Assembly: GCF_038561965.1 (NCBI RefSeq)
Contig: NZ_CP139348.1
Span: forward strand, 4,340,001-4,404,000
Direction: 5' to 3'
DNA length: 64,000 nt
Source: Stutzerimonas stutzeri
GTDB lineage: Bacteria; Pseudomonadota; Gammaproteobacteria; Pseudomonadales; Pseudomonadaceae
Part shown: in pieces, positions 54,217 to 64,000 of the stretch
How positions within the stretch are numbered: position 1 is the first letter of the stretch
How the letters are laid out: each line of letters opens with the position of its first letter
The notes under the pieces: generated by a model
What the model was told of the DNA's origin: nothing
What the model saw: the letters and a program-made list of their open reading frames with translations, nothing else
The model's database searches: none
Made by a program: the position numbers and the translations under genes

Positions 54217-56238
54217 ATGATTTCGCTCTCCCGATTCAAGCCTGGTCACACCCAGTCCAGCGGCACCGCAAGCCTGCTCTGTTCAGCGCAGCAGCTAGCG
54301 CAGCAACTGGCGACGCTTCGCATCAACCCGACCTACATCGCCGGATTCGTCTCGCCGCATGTCGATCTGGATGATGTCGCCAGGCAGGTTTCGCAGCGCT
54401 TTCCAGCAGCCACGATCAGCCTCTGCACCACCGCAGGCGAGCTATCCAGCGAGGGCCAGCGACTGTATTGCGCCACTGGAGCGCAGTGGGATCGGGTGGT
54501 ATTGCAGTTGTTCGATGCCAGCGTCATCGCCGCCGCTGAGATCGTCCGCGTGCCGCTGGAGTGCGAGGACATTCGCGGGCAAGGCCAACGGCTATCCATG
54601 GGTGAACGCATCGCGCGCCTCACCTCCTCGATCAAACGTGTACAGGTGTCGATGAAGATCGACTACCGCGACACCCTGGCCAACATCTTTTTCGATGGCC
54701 TTTCCGCTTCTGAGTCGTTCTTCATGGAGGCGCTGTATGAATCCGGACGCTTCCCCTGCCTGTTCGTCGGCGGTTCGGCCGGCGGCAAGCTGGATTTCCA
54801 GAAGACCCAGCTGCACGACGGCAAGCGCAGCTATCAGAACCATGCGCTGATCGTCTTCCTCAAGTGCGCGCGGGATGTGCGCTTCGGCGTTTTCAAGAGC
54901 CAGAATTTCGAACCGACGCCGCTCAGCCTGAATGTGCTTAGCGCCTCGCTGGAAGACCGTTACATCAGCCAGGTAGTCGACTCGCGCGGCAATATCCGCA
55001 CGATGGTGCAGGCCCTCTGCGAAGCGCTCAAGTGCGCACCGCAGGAACTCGAACAACGACTCGCCGACTATTCGTTCGCCATCCGCGTCGGCGAGGAAGT
55101 GTTCGTCCGCTCGATCTCGCAGATCGACTTCGCCAACGAGCGCGTACACCTGTTCTGCGATGTGGCGCCCGGAGAGGAGCTGATCATGGTCAAGCGCACA
55201 CCGCTGGCCGAGGCTACCCGCCGCGACTATCAGCAGTTCATGCGTAACAAGCCCGGCAAGCCGCTGGTGGGCATCCTCAACGACTGCATCCTGCGCCGGT
55301 TGAATAACGAACAGGCCCTGGGCGGCATGGACCCGGTGTTCGATGACGTGCCTGTAGCCGGTTACTCGACCTTCGGCGAGATCCTCGGGCTTAACCTGAA
55401 CCAGACACTGACCGCGGTGTTCTTCTTCCGTACCAACGGCAAGGACGATTTCCACGACGAGTACACCGACAACTTCATCGCCTACCACGGTGAGTTCAAG
55501 GCCTTCTTCCTGCGCCGGCAGATCAAGAAGCTCACCGGCCTTAGCCAGGTGGTGGTCAAGCAGATCGAGCAGTTCAAACGCCAGGACTACAGCAGCGCCG
55601 TGGACGTCGGCGGGCTGGACGAGCACATTCGCCCGGTGTTTCGCGGGCTGGCTGATCTGGGCCAGGTCCTGTCCCAGGCCGACGAGCAGCGCCGGTCCAT
55701 TTCCGACCAGGTAAGCCAGTGCGCCACCGAACTGCATGGTTCCATGGACGACCTGACCGTGAACATCAACCAACAGGGCGCGGTAATCGAACAGGCCGGC
55801 AGCTCGGTCAAGCAGATGGTCAAACAGGCTGACGAAGTGGTCGGCAGCGCGCGTGAGCTCGCGCAGTCGAGCCAGCGCATTCAATCTGTAGTGCAGACCA
55901 TCCAGCAGATCGCCGGGCAAACCAATCTGTTGGCGCTCAACGCTGCAATCGAAGCCGCGCGCGCCGGCGAGATGGGCCGGGGCTTTGCGGTGGTCGCCGA
56001 CGAGGTGCGCAAGCTGGCGGAGATCACCGGCAAGAATGCCGAGGAGATCGGCACCGATATCGACCGGCTGGCCAGCGAGATTCGCGCAGTGGCGCAACAC
56101 ATCGAGACGCAATCGGCCGGCGTCGGTTCGCTGACCGGACTGCTCGATGCACTGGAAAACTCCAGCAACCTCACCGCCGGCACATCGCGCCAGACCAAGG
56201 GCGTCGCCGACATGCTGATTGGCCTGACGGCACGCTGA
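54217..56238 (+). CDS. Cytoplasmic FIST-domain chemoreceptor
   Basis: A 673-residue soluble protein. FIST sensor domains (FIST_N about 30-235, FIST_C about 250-400) are marked by ISLCTTAGELSSEGQRLYCATG, PCLFVGGSAGGKLDFQKTQL and AGYSTFGEILGLNLNQTLTAVFFF. A chemoreceptor signalling domain follows (about 490-670) with the tip QIAGQTNLLALNAAIEAARAGEMGRGFAVVADEVR. FIST domains are thought to bind small ligands such as amino acids. No membrane helix. The start is uncertain: 54217 puts the FIST domain close to the N-terminus; 54097 is also in frame. Confidence 0.9.
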   Translation: MISLSRFKPGHTQSSGTASLLCSAQQLAQQLATLRINPTYIAGFVSPHVDLDDVARQVSQRFPAATISLCTTAGELSSEGQRLYCATGAQWDRVVLQLFDASVIAAAEIVRVPLECEDIRGQGQRLSMGERIARLTSSIKRVQVSMKIDYRDTLANIFFDGLSASESFFMEALYESGRFPCLFVGGSAGGKLDFQKTQLHDGKRSYQNHALIVFLKCARDVRFGVFKSQNFEPTPLSLNVLSASLEDRYISQVVDSRGNIRTMVQALCEALKCAPQELEQRLADYSFAIRVGEEVFVRSISQIDFANERVHLFCDVAPGEELIMVKRTPLAEATRRDYQQFMRNKPGKPLVGILNDCILRRLNNEQALGGMDPVFDDVPVAGYSTFGEILGLNLNQTLTAVFFFRTNGKDDFHDEYTDNFIAYHGEFKAFFLRRQIKKLTGLSQVVVKQIEQFKRQDYSSAVDVGGLDEHIRPVFRGLADLGQVLSQADEQRRSISDQVSQCATELHGSMDDLTVNINQQGAVIEQAGSSVKQMVKQADEVVGSARELAQSSQRIQSVVQTIQQIAGQTNLLALNAAIEAARAGEMGRGFAVVADEVRKLAEITGKNAEEIGTDIDRLASEIRAVAQHIETQSAGVGSLTGLLDALENSSNLTAGTSRQTKGVADMLIGLTAR

Positions 56239-56270
56239 CACGGTCTGCGGATCGATGAATGAACCAGGCG

Positions 56271-58196
<1,926 letters not shown>

Positions 58197-58505
58197 GCTG
58201 AGTCACTCCTTTGACTGGAGGCCGGAGGGTAGCAAAAGGAGGGAGACGGTACTGCAAAGCGGCCGGCAGGTGTGGCCGGCCATCCGGAAATGCCGAGATC
58301 GAGATGCAAGCACGAGCACGACAGGCAACAAGCGAAGCGGCCAGCCATTTCAGTCAATCGGGGGGATTGGAATCGGCAATTACTGTTAGCCAGCTATCTA
58401 CCTCTAGGATAGCCGGGCTCCTGAGAACAAACACAAGCGCCGCCGGGTCAGGTGACCCGGCACGCAAACAGGACGGACCTATGAACTAGAACAGGATGCC
58501 CTGCC
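58197..58505. other. Intergenic region before the DUF2790 gene
   Basis: 309 bases without a gene. It holds a perfect 9-bp inverted repeat (GCCGGGTCA at 58442-58450, TGACCCGGC at 58453-58461) about 45 bases before the next ATG, and a GGCCGGC-type palindrome near 58260. The latter may belong to the end of a transcript. No RNA gene is recognised. Confidence 0.5.
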
Positions 58506-58748
58506 ATGCGTGCAACCCTTATTGCCACTGCCCTGCTGTTTTCTTCTCTCGCCCAAGCCCATGATGCCAACGTCGAGCCCTATAGCTACGGCACCCAGCT
58601 GGATGTCGCCGCGGTCCTTTCGCTGAAGATCAAGCCGACGCCGAACTGCGAAGTAACCGACGCGGTGATGACTTATCGCGATTCGACCGGAGCCGAGCGC
58701 AAGCTGGCTTACCGGACGCTGTCCGAAGCCTGCAAATATCAGAACTGA
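58506..58748 (+). CDS. Small secreted DUF2790 protein
   Basis: An 80-residue protein with a signal peptide (1-18, ending AQA) and a DUF2790 domain: VEPYSYGTQLDVAAVLSLKIKPTPNCEVTDAVMTYRDSTGAERKLAYRTLSEACKYQN. The domain is a small beta-type unit found mostly in pseudomonads, often in several paralogues. The two mature cysteines may pair in the periplasm. AGGAT lies before the ATG. Function unknown. Confidence 0.88.
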   Translation: MRATLIATALLFSSLAQAHDANVEPYSYGTQLDVAAVLSLKIKPTPNCEVTDAVMTYRDSTGAERKLAYRTLSEACKYQN

Positions 58749-58838
58749 GCACTAGCAGAGCCAGGCTAAAACGAAGCGGCCTCGAGCGCGACTGAGGCGC
58801 CGGGCTCAACGCCGGCGCGGGTCGCGCTCAGCGGAGCG

Positions 58839-59441
58839 TCAGAAGCGATCGCGGATGGCCACTTCATCAAATGGCAGCTTGCCGATGCGCGGCTTTGGCT
58901 CGGCTGCACGCTTGCCCACCGCGACCATCATGGCGATCACATGGTTGTCCGGCAGGTTGATCAGCTTGCCGACCGCGTCGAAGTCGAAACCATCCATGGG
59001 ACAGGAATCCAGGCCCTTGGCGCGCGCGGCAAGCATCAGCGTTTGCGCCATAAGCCCGCAGCTGCGCATGGTTTCGTCGCGCTGGACCTGTGGCTTGTCA
59101 CGGTAGTAGGCGTCGATGGCGCCGGCCATGAAATCCTGCACCTCGCTTGGCGCACCGTCCCAGACACGGCGGACATTCTTTTCCCAGCTGTCGACCTGGG
59201 CGCAGACCACCACCAGCATCGAGGCATCGGTCATCTGCGCCTGGTTCCAGCCCACCTCGCGGACCTGCGCGCGCAATGCCGGGTCGCTGACTTCGACCAG
59301 TCGCACGTGTTGCAGGTTGAAGGCGGACGGCGCCAACAATGCCAGCTGCAGCAGCTCGTCCTTCTCTTCACGACTCAGCTGGAAGCTCGGGTCATAGACC
59401 TTGACGGCGCGGCGGGTGCGGATGGCTTCTTCTGTATTCAT
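58839..59441 (-). CDS. Nitroreductase family protein
   Basis: A 200-residue FMN-dependent nitroreductase-fold protein: AIRTRRAVKVYDPSFQLSREEKDELLQLALLAPSAFNLQHVRLVEV holds the FMN-binding Arg-Arg-Ser-type start (RTRRAVK here) and the Asn. GLDSCPMDGFDFDAVGKLINLP is the second FMN-side loop. It probably reduces quinones or nitro compounds with NAD(P)H. The start at 59441 (MNTEEAIRTRR) has GAGG upstream. Confidence 0.93.
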   Translation of the reverse strand: MNTEEAIRTRRAVKVYDPSFQLSREEKDELLQLALLAPSAFNLQHVRLVEVSDPALRAQVREVGWNQAQMTDASMLVVVCAQVDSWEKNVRRVWDGAPSEVQDFMAGAIDAYYRDKPQVQRDETMRSCGLMAQTLMLAARAKGLDSCPMDGFDFDAVGKLINLPDNHVIAMMVAVGKRAAEPKPRIGKLPFDEVAIRDRF

Positions 59442-59557
59442 GGCGGCTCCTCGTAAAAAACAGTGGCGCCATGCTAAGGGCGCCGACCGAGCGAATCCAT
59501 GTGGCGTCACCGATAACAACCATCGACAACCTCGATGCAAACGACCACGGCACCAAC

Positions 59558-59583
59558 AAAAAGCCGCCCGAAGGCGGCTTTTT
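59558..59583 (-). terminator. Terminator of pckA
   Basis: GCCGCC (59563-59568), CGAA loop, GGCGGC (59573-59578), with runs of five A and five T on the two sides. It lies 20 bases after the pckA stop and can work in both directions. Confidence 0.93.
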
Positions 59584-59602
59584 CGATGACGCGGCGCGCA
59601 GC

Positions 59603-61147
<1,545 letters not shown>

Positions 61148-61367
61148 GAGTGTCCCCGTCGGCCTGTGGGCCGATTCCTCCATGCTGTTGTAGTTCGCGG
61201 TAGAGCGAACTACATCGAAAAAAGTGCGCGCGATTATGCCAGATAATGCGCCGCGCTGGGTATGAGGCCGTGATGGCCAAATAGTTCACTACCTGCGAGC
61301 AGGTCCATGCCTTCCGCGCTCGCCGCTGCGCCGGCTTGGCTGAGCGCGGGCACCCATGTTTGCCGCA

Positions 61368-62255
61368 TCAATGGCGAGTGTCCGACGGCGCATCGCTGCC
61401 GCCACCAGCAAACAGCTGGGAAATGTCAGCTGCGTCGTAGGTGTACTTCTCGTTGCAGAACTGACAGTCGATGCTCACCGAGCCACCCTGCTCGGCCACC
61501 AGCTGCTGGGCGTCCTGCTCGCCCAAACTGATCAGCGCACGAGCGGAACGCTCACGCGAGCAGCTGCAACGAAAGCGGATCGGCAGGGCATCGAACAGGC
61601 GCAGTTGCTCTTCGTGATAGAGGCGGTGCAATACGGTCGCGCCATCCAGCCCGAGCAGCTCTTCCGCGGTAAGGGTATCGGCCAGGGTACGCAGATGCTG
61701 CCAGCTGGCGTCGCGCTCGTCGGCATCCTTGATGCGGTCGGCCGGCAGCTGCTGCAACAGCAGCCCACAGGCACGGCGGCTGTCGGCGTTCAGCCAGAAG
61801 CGCGTCGGCAACTGTTCGGACGCGGCGAAATAGTTGGCCAGGCATTCGGCCAGATTGACCCCATCCAGGCCAACGATACCCTGGTAGCGCTGACCATTTG
61901 CCGGGTCGACGGTGATCGCCAGCATGCCCTCGGGCATCAGCTCGGCCAGGGATGCGCCCGCCTCGATCTGCTCGGCATGGTAGCGGGCGATACCGCGCAC
62001 ATCACGCGCGCTGGAACACTCGACCATCAGCAACGGCACGGCGCCGCTGGAGCGCGCCTGGAGAATCAACAGCCCTTCGAACTTGAGCGTGCCGACCAGC
62101 AAAGCAGCGGCGGCCAGCAGCTCGCCGAGCAGCTGGGCGACGGGCTCGGGGTAGGTATGCTTGGCCAGGACATGCTGGAAGCTTTGATCAAGCGTGGCGA
62201 TTTCGCCGCGAACATCGGAATCATCGAAGATAAAACGCTGGGTTTGGTCGGACAT
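61368..62255 (-). CDS. hslO: Hsp33 redox-regulated chaperone
   Basis: Hsp33 becomes active when oxidants release its zinc. It has 295 residues. The redox switch is the four-cysteine set RCSCSRERS and CQFCNEKY (C-x-C and C-x2-C) near residues 235-270. The start at 62255 (MSDQTQRFIFDDSDVRGEIA) fits the family; the frame is open further upstream but without conserved sequence. The pair pckA-hslO is usual in Pseudomonas. Confidence 0.97.
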   Translation of the reverse strand: MSDQTQRFIFDDSDVRGEIATLDQSFQHVLAKHTYPEPVAQLLGELLAAAALLVGTLKFEGLLILQARSSGAVPLLMVECSSARDVRGIARYHAEQIEAGASLAELMPEGMLAITVDPANGQRYQGIVGLDGVNLAECLANYFAASEQLPTRFWLNADSRRACGLLLQQLPADRIKDADERDASWQHLRTLADTLTAEELLGLDGATVLHRLYHEEQLRLFDALPIRFRCSCSRERSARALISLGEQDAQQLVAEQGGSVSIDCQFCNEKYTYDAADISQLFAGGGSDAPSDTRH

Positions 62256-62451
62256 ACCGGGCTCGCAGGAAACAGCAGAGGAATCCGCCGATTTTAGGCG
62301 CAAAGCCTCGCATGGACCAAGGGCGACGGCTGGACGGGCAAGGTAAGTAAAGGAAAGCTGAACCCCGACTGAACGACTTGCATGTGGCCAGGACAGCGGC
62401 AATGGCGCCCACTACCATCGCGCGCCATCAAATCCGCGGTCGAAATTGCCC

Positions 62452-63243
62452 ATGTCCATGCACACCCCCCAGGCCCGCTGGCGTCCGTTGCCACTGCTTA
62501 TCTGCAATCTGTTCGCCGGCCTGTTGTTGCTCAGCTGGCTATGGCCGACCACCCGAGCGCTGTGGGATGCCGCCGACCACGCAGTGTTTCACCTGCTCAA
62601 CGGCTCACTGGGCGTCGTCGAATGGTGGGATTGGTTGTGGGCGCTGAGCAGTATTCGGGTATTCGACATACTGGTCGGCGCGCTCCTGCTGACCTTGCTG
62701 ATTCGCCGCGATTGGCTGTTCGCCCAGATCCAATTGCGCCCTGCGCTATTCACCTTCATCGGTTTGTTGCTGGTATTGCTGGTGATCCGCGTGATGGTGA
62801 CCAAGCTGGCCGGCCACTTCGGCTGGCAGCATGCAAGCCCGTCGATGGAGATCGTCGGCGCGTATCACCTGAGCGATCACTTTCCACTGCTCGAGCGGAT
62901 ATTCGAAGTCAAAGATCGCTCCAGCCGTAGTTTCCCTGGCGACCACGCCTCGGTGCTGTTGATCTGGGGGTTGTTCATGGCGCTGTTCGCCCGTGGCGGG
63001 CGCCTCGCTGTGGTGCTGGGCGTCACCGTGCTGTTCATTTTGCCACGCCTGGTTGCCGGCGCGCACTGGTTCAGCGACGACTTCGTCGGCGGCCTATTGA
63101 TCGCAGCGCTGGCGCTCGGCTGGGGTTACTGCACACCGGTCGCCGCGCATATCGCGACACTGCTGCAGTGGATCGCCCGCCCGCCGATGCAGCTGGCAGG
63201 CAAACTACCGTTACTGCGACAGATGGCGATATTGCGCGACTAG
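62452..63243 (+). CDS. PAP2-family membrane phosphatase
   Basis: A 263-residue membrane protein with about six helices. The phosphatase motifs are C2 SRSFPGDHASVLL and C3 RLVAGAHWFSDDFVGG; C1 is the weaker KDRSSRSFP arrangement. Related proteins remove phosphate from lipids such as undecaprenyl or lipid A phosphates. Three ATGs are close together; 62452 is used. Its stop codon shares CTAG with the stop of hslR on the other strand. Confidence 0.88.
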   Translation: MSMHTPQARWRPLPLLICNLFAGLLLLSWLWPTTRALWDAADHAVFHLLNGSLGVVEWWDWLWALSSIRVFDILVGALLLTLLIRRDWLFAQIQLRPALFTFIGLLLVLLVIRVMVTKLAGHFGWQHASPSMEIVGAYHLSDHFPLLERIFEVKDRSSRSFPGDHASVLLIWGLFMALFARGGRLAVVLGVTVLFILPRLVAGAHWFSDDFVGGLLIAALALGWGYCTPVAAHIATLLQWIARPPMQLAGKLPLLRQMAILRD

Positions 63244-63638
63244 TCGGGTTTGAAGTCGCGCAGATATTGAATCTGCCGACGCTGCTTCTTGCTCGGCCGC
63301 CCGTCCGTCTGCATGCCTAACGCGCCCGCCTTGCGCTGCGCTGCCGCCTCCTCGCGTGCGGCCAGGCTTTGCGGCGTCTCTTCATAGAGTGTCTGCGCCT
63401 CGGGCGCACCACGGCGCACTGCAGATAACGCGCGAATGAGCACCCTTCGCTCGTCGAAACCAATGCGGATCACCAGCTCGTCGCCTACCTTGGGCTCCTT
63501 GCTGGGCTTGCAGCGCTCGCCGCGGCAGTGCACCTTGCCGCCCTCGATAGCCGCCTTGGCCAGCGCGCGGGTCTTGAAGAAGCGCGCGGCCCATAACCAT
63601 TTGTCCAGGCGCACCTTGTCGTCGTCTTTTTCAGCCAT
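63240..63638 (-). CDS. hslR: Heat-shock protein 15 (S4 RNA-binding domain)
   Basis: Hsp15 binds 50S subunits that carry a stalled nascent chain and helps to rescue them. It has 132 residues: S4 domain (VRLDKWLWAARFFKTRALAKAAIEGGKVHCRGERCKPS) and a basic C-terminus (GRPSKKQRRQIQYLRDF). It overlaps the PAP2 gene tail-to-tail by four bases. It is divergent from rimB. Confidence 0.96.
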   Translation of the reverse strand: MAEKDDDKVRLDKWLWAARFFKTRALAKAAIEGGKVHCRGERCKPSKEPKVGDELVIRIGFDERRVLIRALSAVRRGAPEAQTLYEETPQSLAAREEAAAQRKAGALGMQTDGRPSKKQRRQIQYLRDFKPD

Positions 63639-63739
63639 TGTCCAGCTCTAGCTCCTACATGTCGTTCTAGGGTGTTATAGACGGATGCAGTTGTCATGCG
63701 CGCCGACTAGAATGCCCGCAAAATCTTCGGACGCCCCCA

Positions 63740-64000
63740 TTGAAGAGACTCGACCCACACACCGTAATTGGTCTGCGTGAATGGATCGCCCTGCCGGATC
63801 TCGGCGTGGTGGGCCTGCGCGCGAAGGTCGATACCGGAGCCAGCACCTCGGCGCTGCATGCCACCGAGATCAGCGAATTCGAACGCGACGGCCAGCGCTG
63901 GGTTCGCTTCACCGCGCACCTGGGCACTCTGGTGCAGCGCCGCCATCGCTGCGAAGCGCCACTGGTTACCCGCAAGCTGATCAAGAGCTCCAACGGTCAG
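63740..64000 (+). CDS. rimB: RimB-type retropepsin-like protease, N-terminal part (3' end outside window)
   Basis: 87 residues visible: KRLDPHTVIGLREWIALPDLG, then LRAKVDTGASTSALHATEI with the aspartic-protease-like motif DTGAS, then FTAHLGTLVQRRHRCEAPLVTRKLIKSSNG. RimB and its relatives process the glutamate tails that RimK adds to ribosomal protein S6; rimK is the usual next gene. The start is taken as TTG 63740 because no ATG or GTG lies in frame upstream before a stop; the ribosome site is weak. The gene is cut by the window end. Confidence 0.85.
   Translation, partial: MKRLDPHTVIGLREWIALPDLGVVGLRAKVDTGASTSALHATEISEFERDGQRWVRFTAHLGTLVQRRHRCEAPLVTRKLIKSSNGQ

Noticed and set aside
63639..63739. 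Heat-shock promoter for hslR
   Set aside because: A TATAAC-like box is visible on the minus strand, but no sigma-32 pair and no -35 box at suitable spacing.

Overview
The window is a G+C-rich chromosomal segment from a gammaproteobacterium of the Pseudomonas/Stutzerimonas (P. stutzeri-like) group. The neighbour sets glnA/ntrBC, hslVU, ubiE-ubiJ-ubiB-hisIE-tatABC, fbp, cysQ-nudE-yrfG and pckA-hslO-hslR-rimB are those I remember from pseudomonad chromosomes. Glycogen phosphorylase and the absence of the pha cluster point to the stutzeri side of the group. That placement is an inference from gene content; no database was searched.

Layout. 1-5.1 kb: the 3' part of glnA, two tandem secreted DUF4124 proteins, and ntrB-ntrC behind a sigma-54-type promoter with an NtrC box. 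5.2-10.7 kb: a membrane-anchored protein, trmL, a YdeP-like molybdopterin oxidoreductase, and hslVU behind a heat-shock promoter that overlaps a large nested inverted repeat. 10.7-18.4 kb: a DUF971 protein, an intergenic repeat where other pseudomonads keep the pha genes, a PHA-granule-region protein, ubiquinone genes (ubiE, ubiJ, ubiB), hisI-hisE, tatABC, rsmE and a UPF0158 protein. 18.4-33.4 kb: housekeeping and envelope genes (dtd, pip, lipoproteins, a Blc-type lipocalin, fbp, glgP, cysQ, nudE, yrfG), a hybrid histidine kinase, fdhD and a glycine-zipper protein. 33.5-39.3 kb: a fatty-acid-type catabolic cluster (thioesterase, Fe-alcohol dehydrogenase, acyl-CoA dehydrogenase, 3-hydroxyacyl-CoA dehydrogenase) with a divergent LysR regulator.

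39.5-58.8 kb looks like the more variable part. It starts with a six-gene, overlapping stressosome module (RsbR, RsbS, RsbT, an ATPase/PP2C fusion, a soluble histidine kinase and a REC-PAS-kinase-REC hybrid). Directly after it, a cold-shock gene is flanked by two near-identical minus-strand small RNA genes that I read as Rsm (CsrB/RsmX/Y/Z-type) decoy RNAs: each has six GGA motifs, four presented in hairpin loops, an intrinsic terminator, and the same GacA-box-like sequence about 65 bp upstream of the predicted start. This RNA pair is the most interesting feature of the window. It is followed by a secreted DUF4432 protein, a histidine phosphatase, a ribosome-hibernation-type protein, a transporter, a Tat-signal aldo/keto reductase, two divergent chemoreceptors (one classical, one cytoplasmic FIST-type) and a RecQ-family helicase with a displaced zinc motif.

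58.8-64 kb returns to core order: nitroreductase, pckA, hslO, a PAP2 phosphatase, hslR and the start of rimB, which runs off the end.

Shared themes: nitrogen control (glnA, ntrBC), heat and redox stress (hslVU, hslO, hslR), and stress signalling (stressosome, hybrid kinases, Rsm RNAs, cold shock, ribosome hibernation). The link between the stressosome and the Rsm RNAs is positional only.
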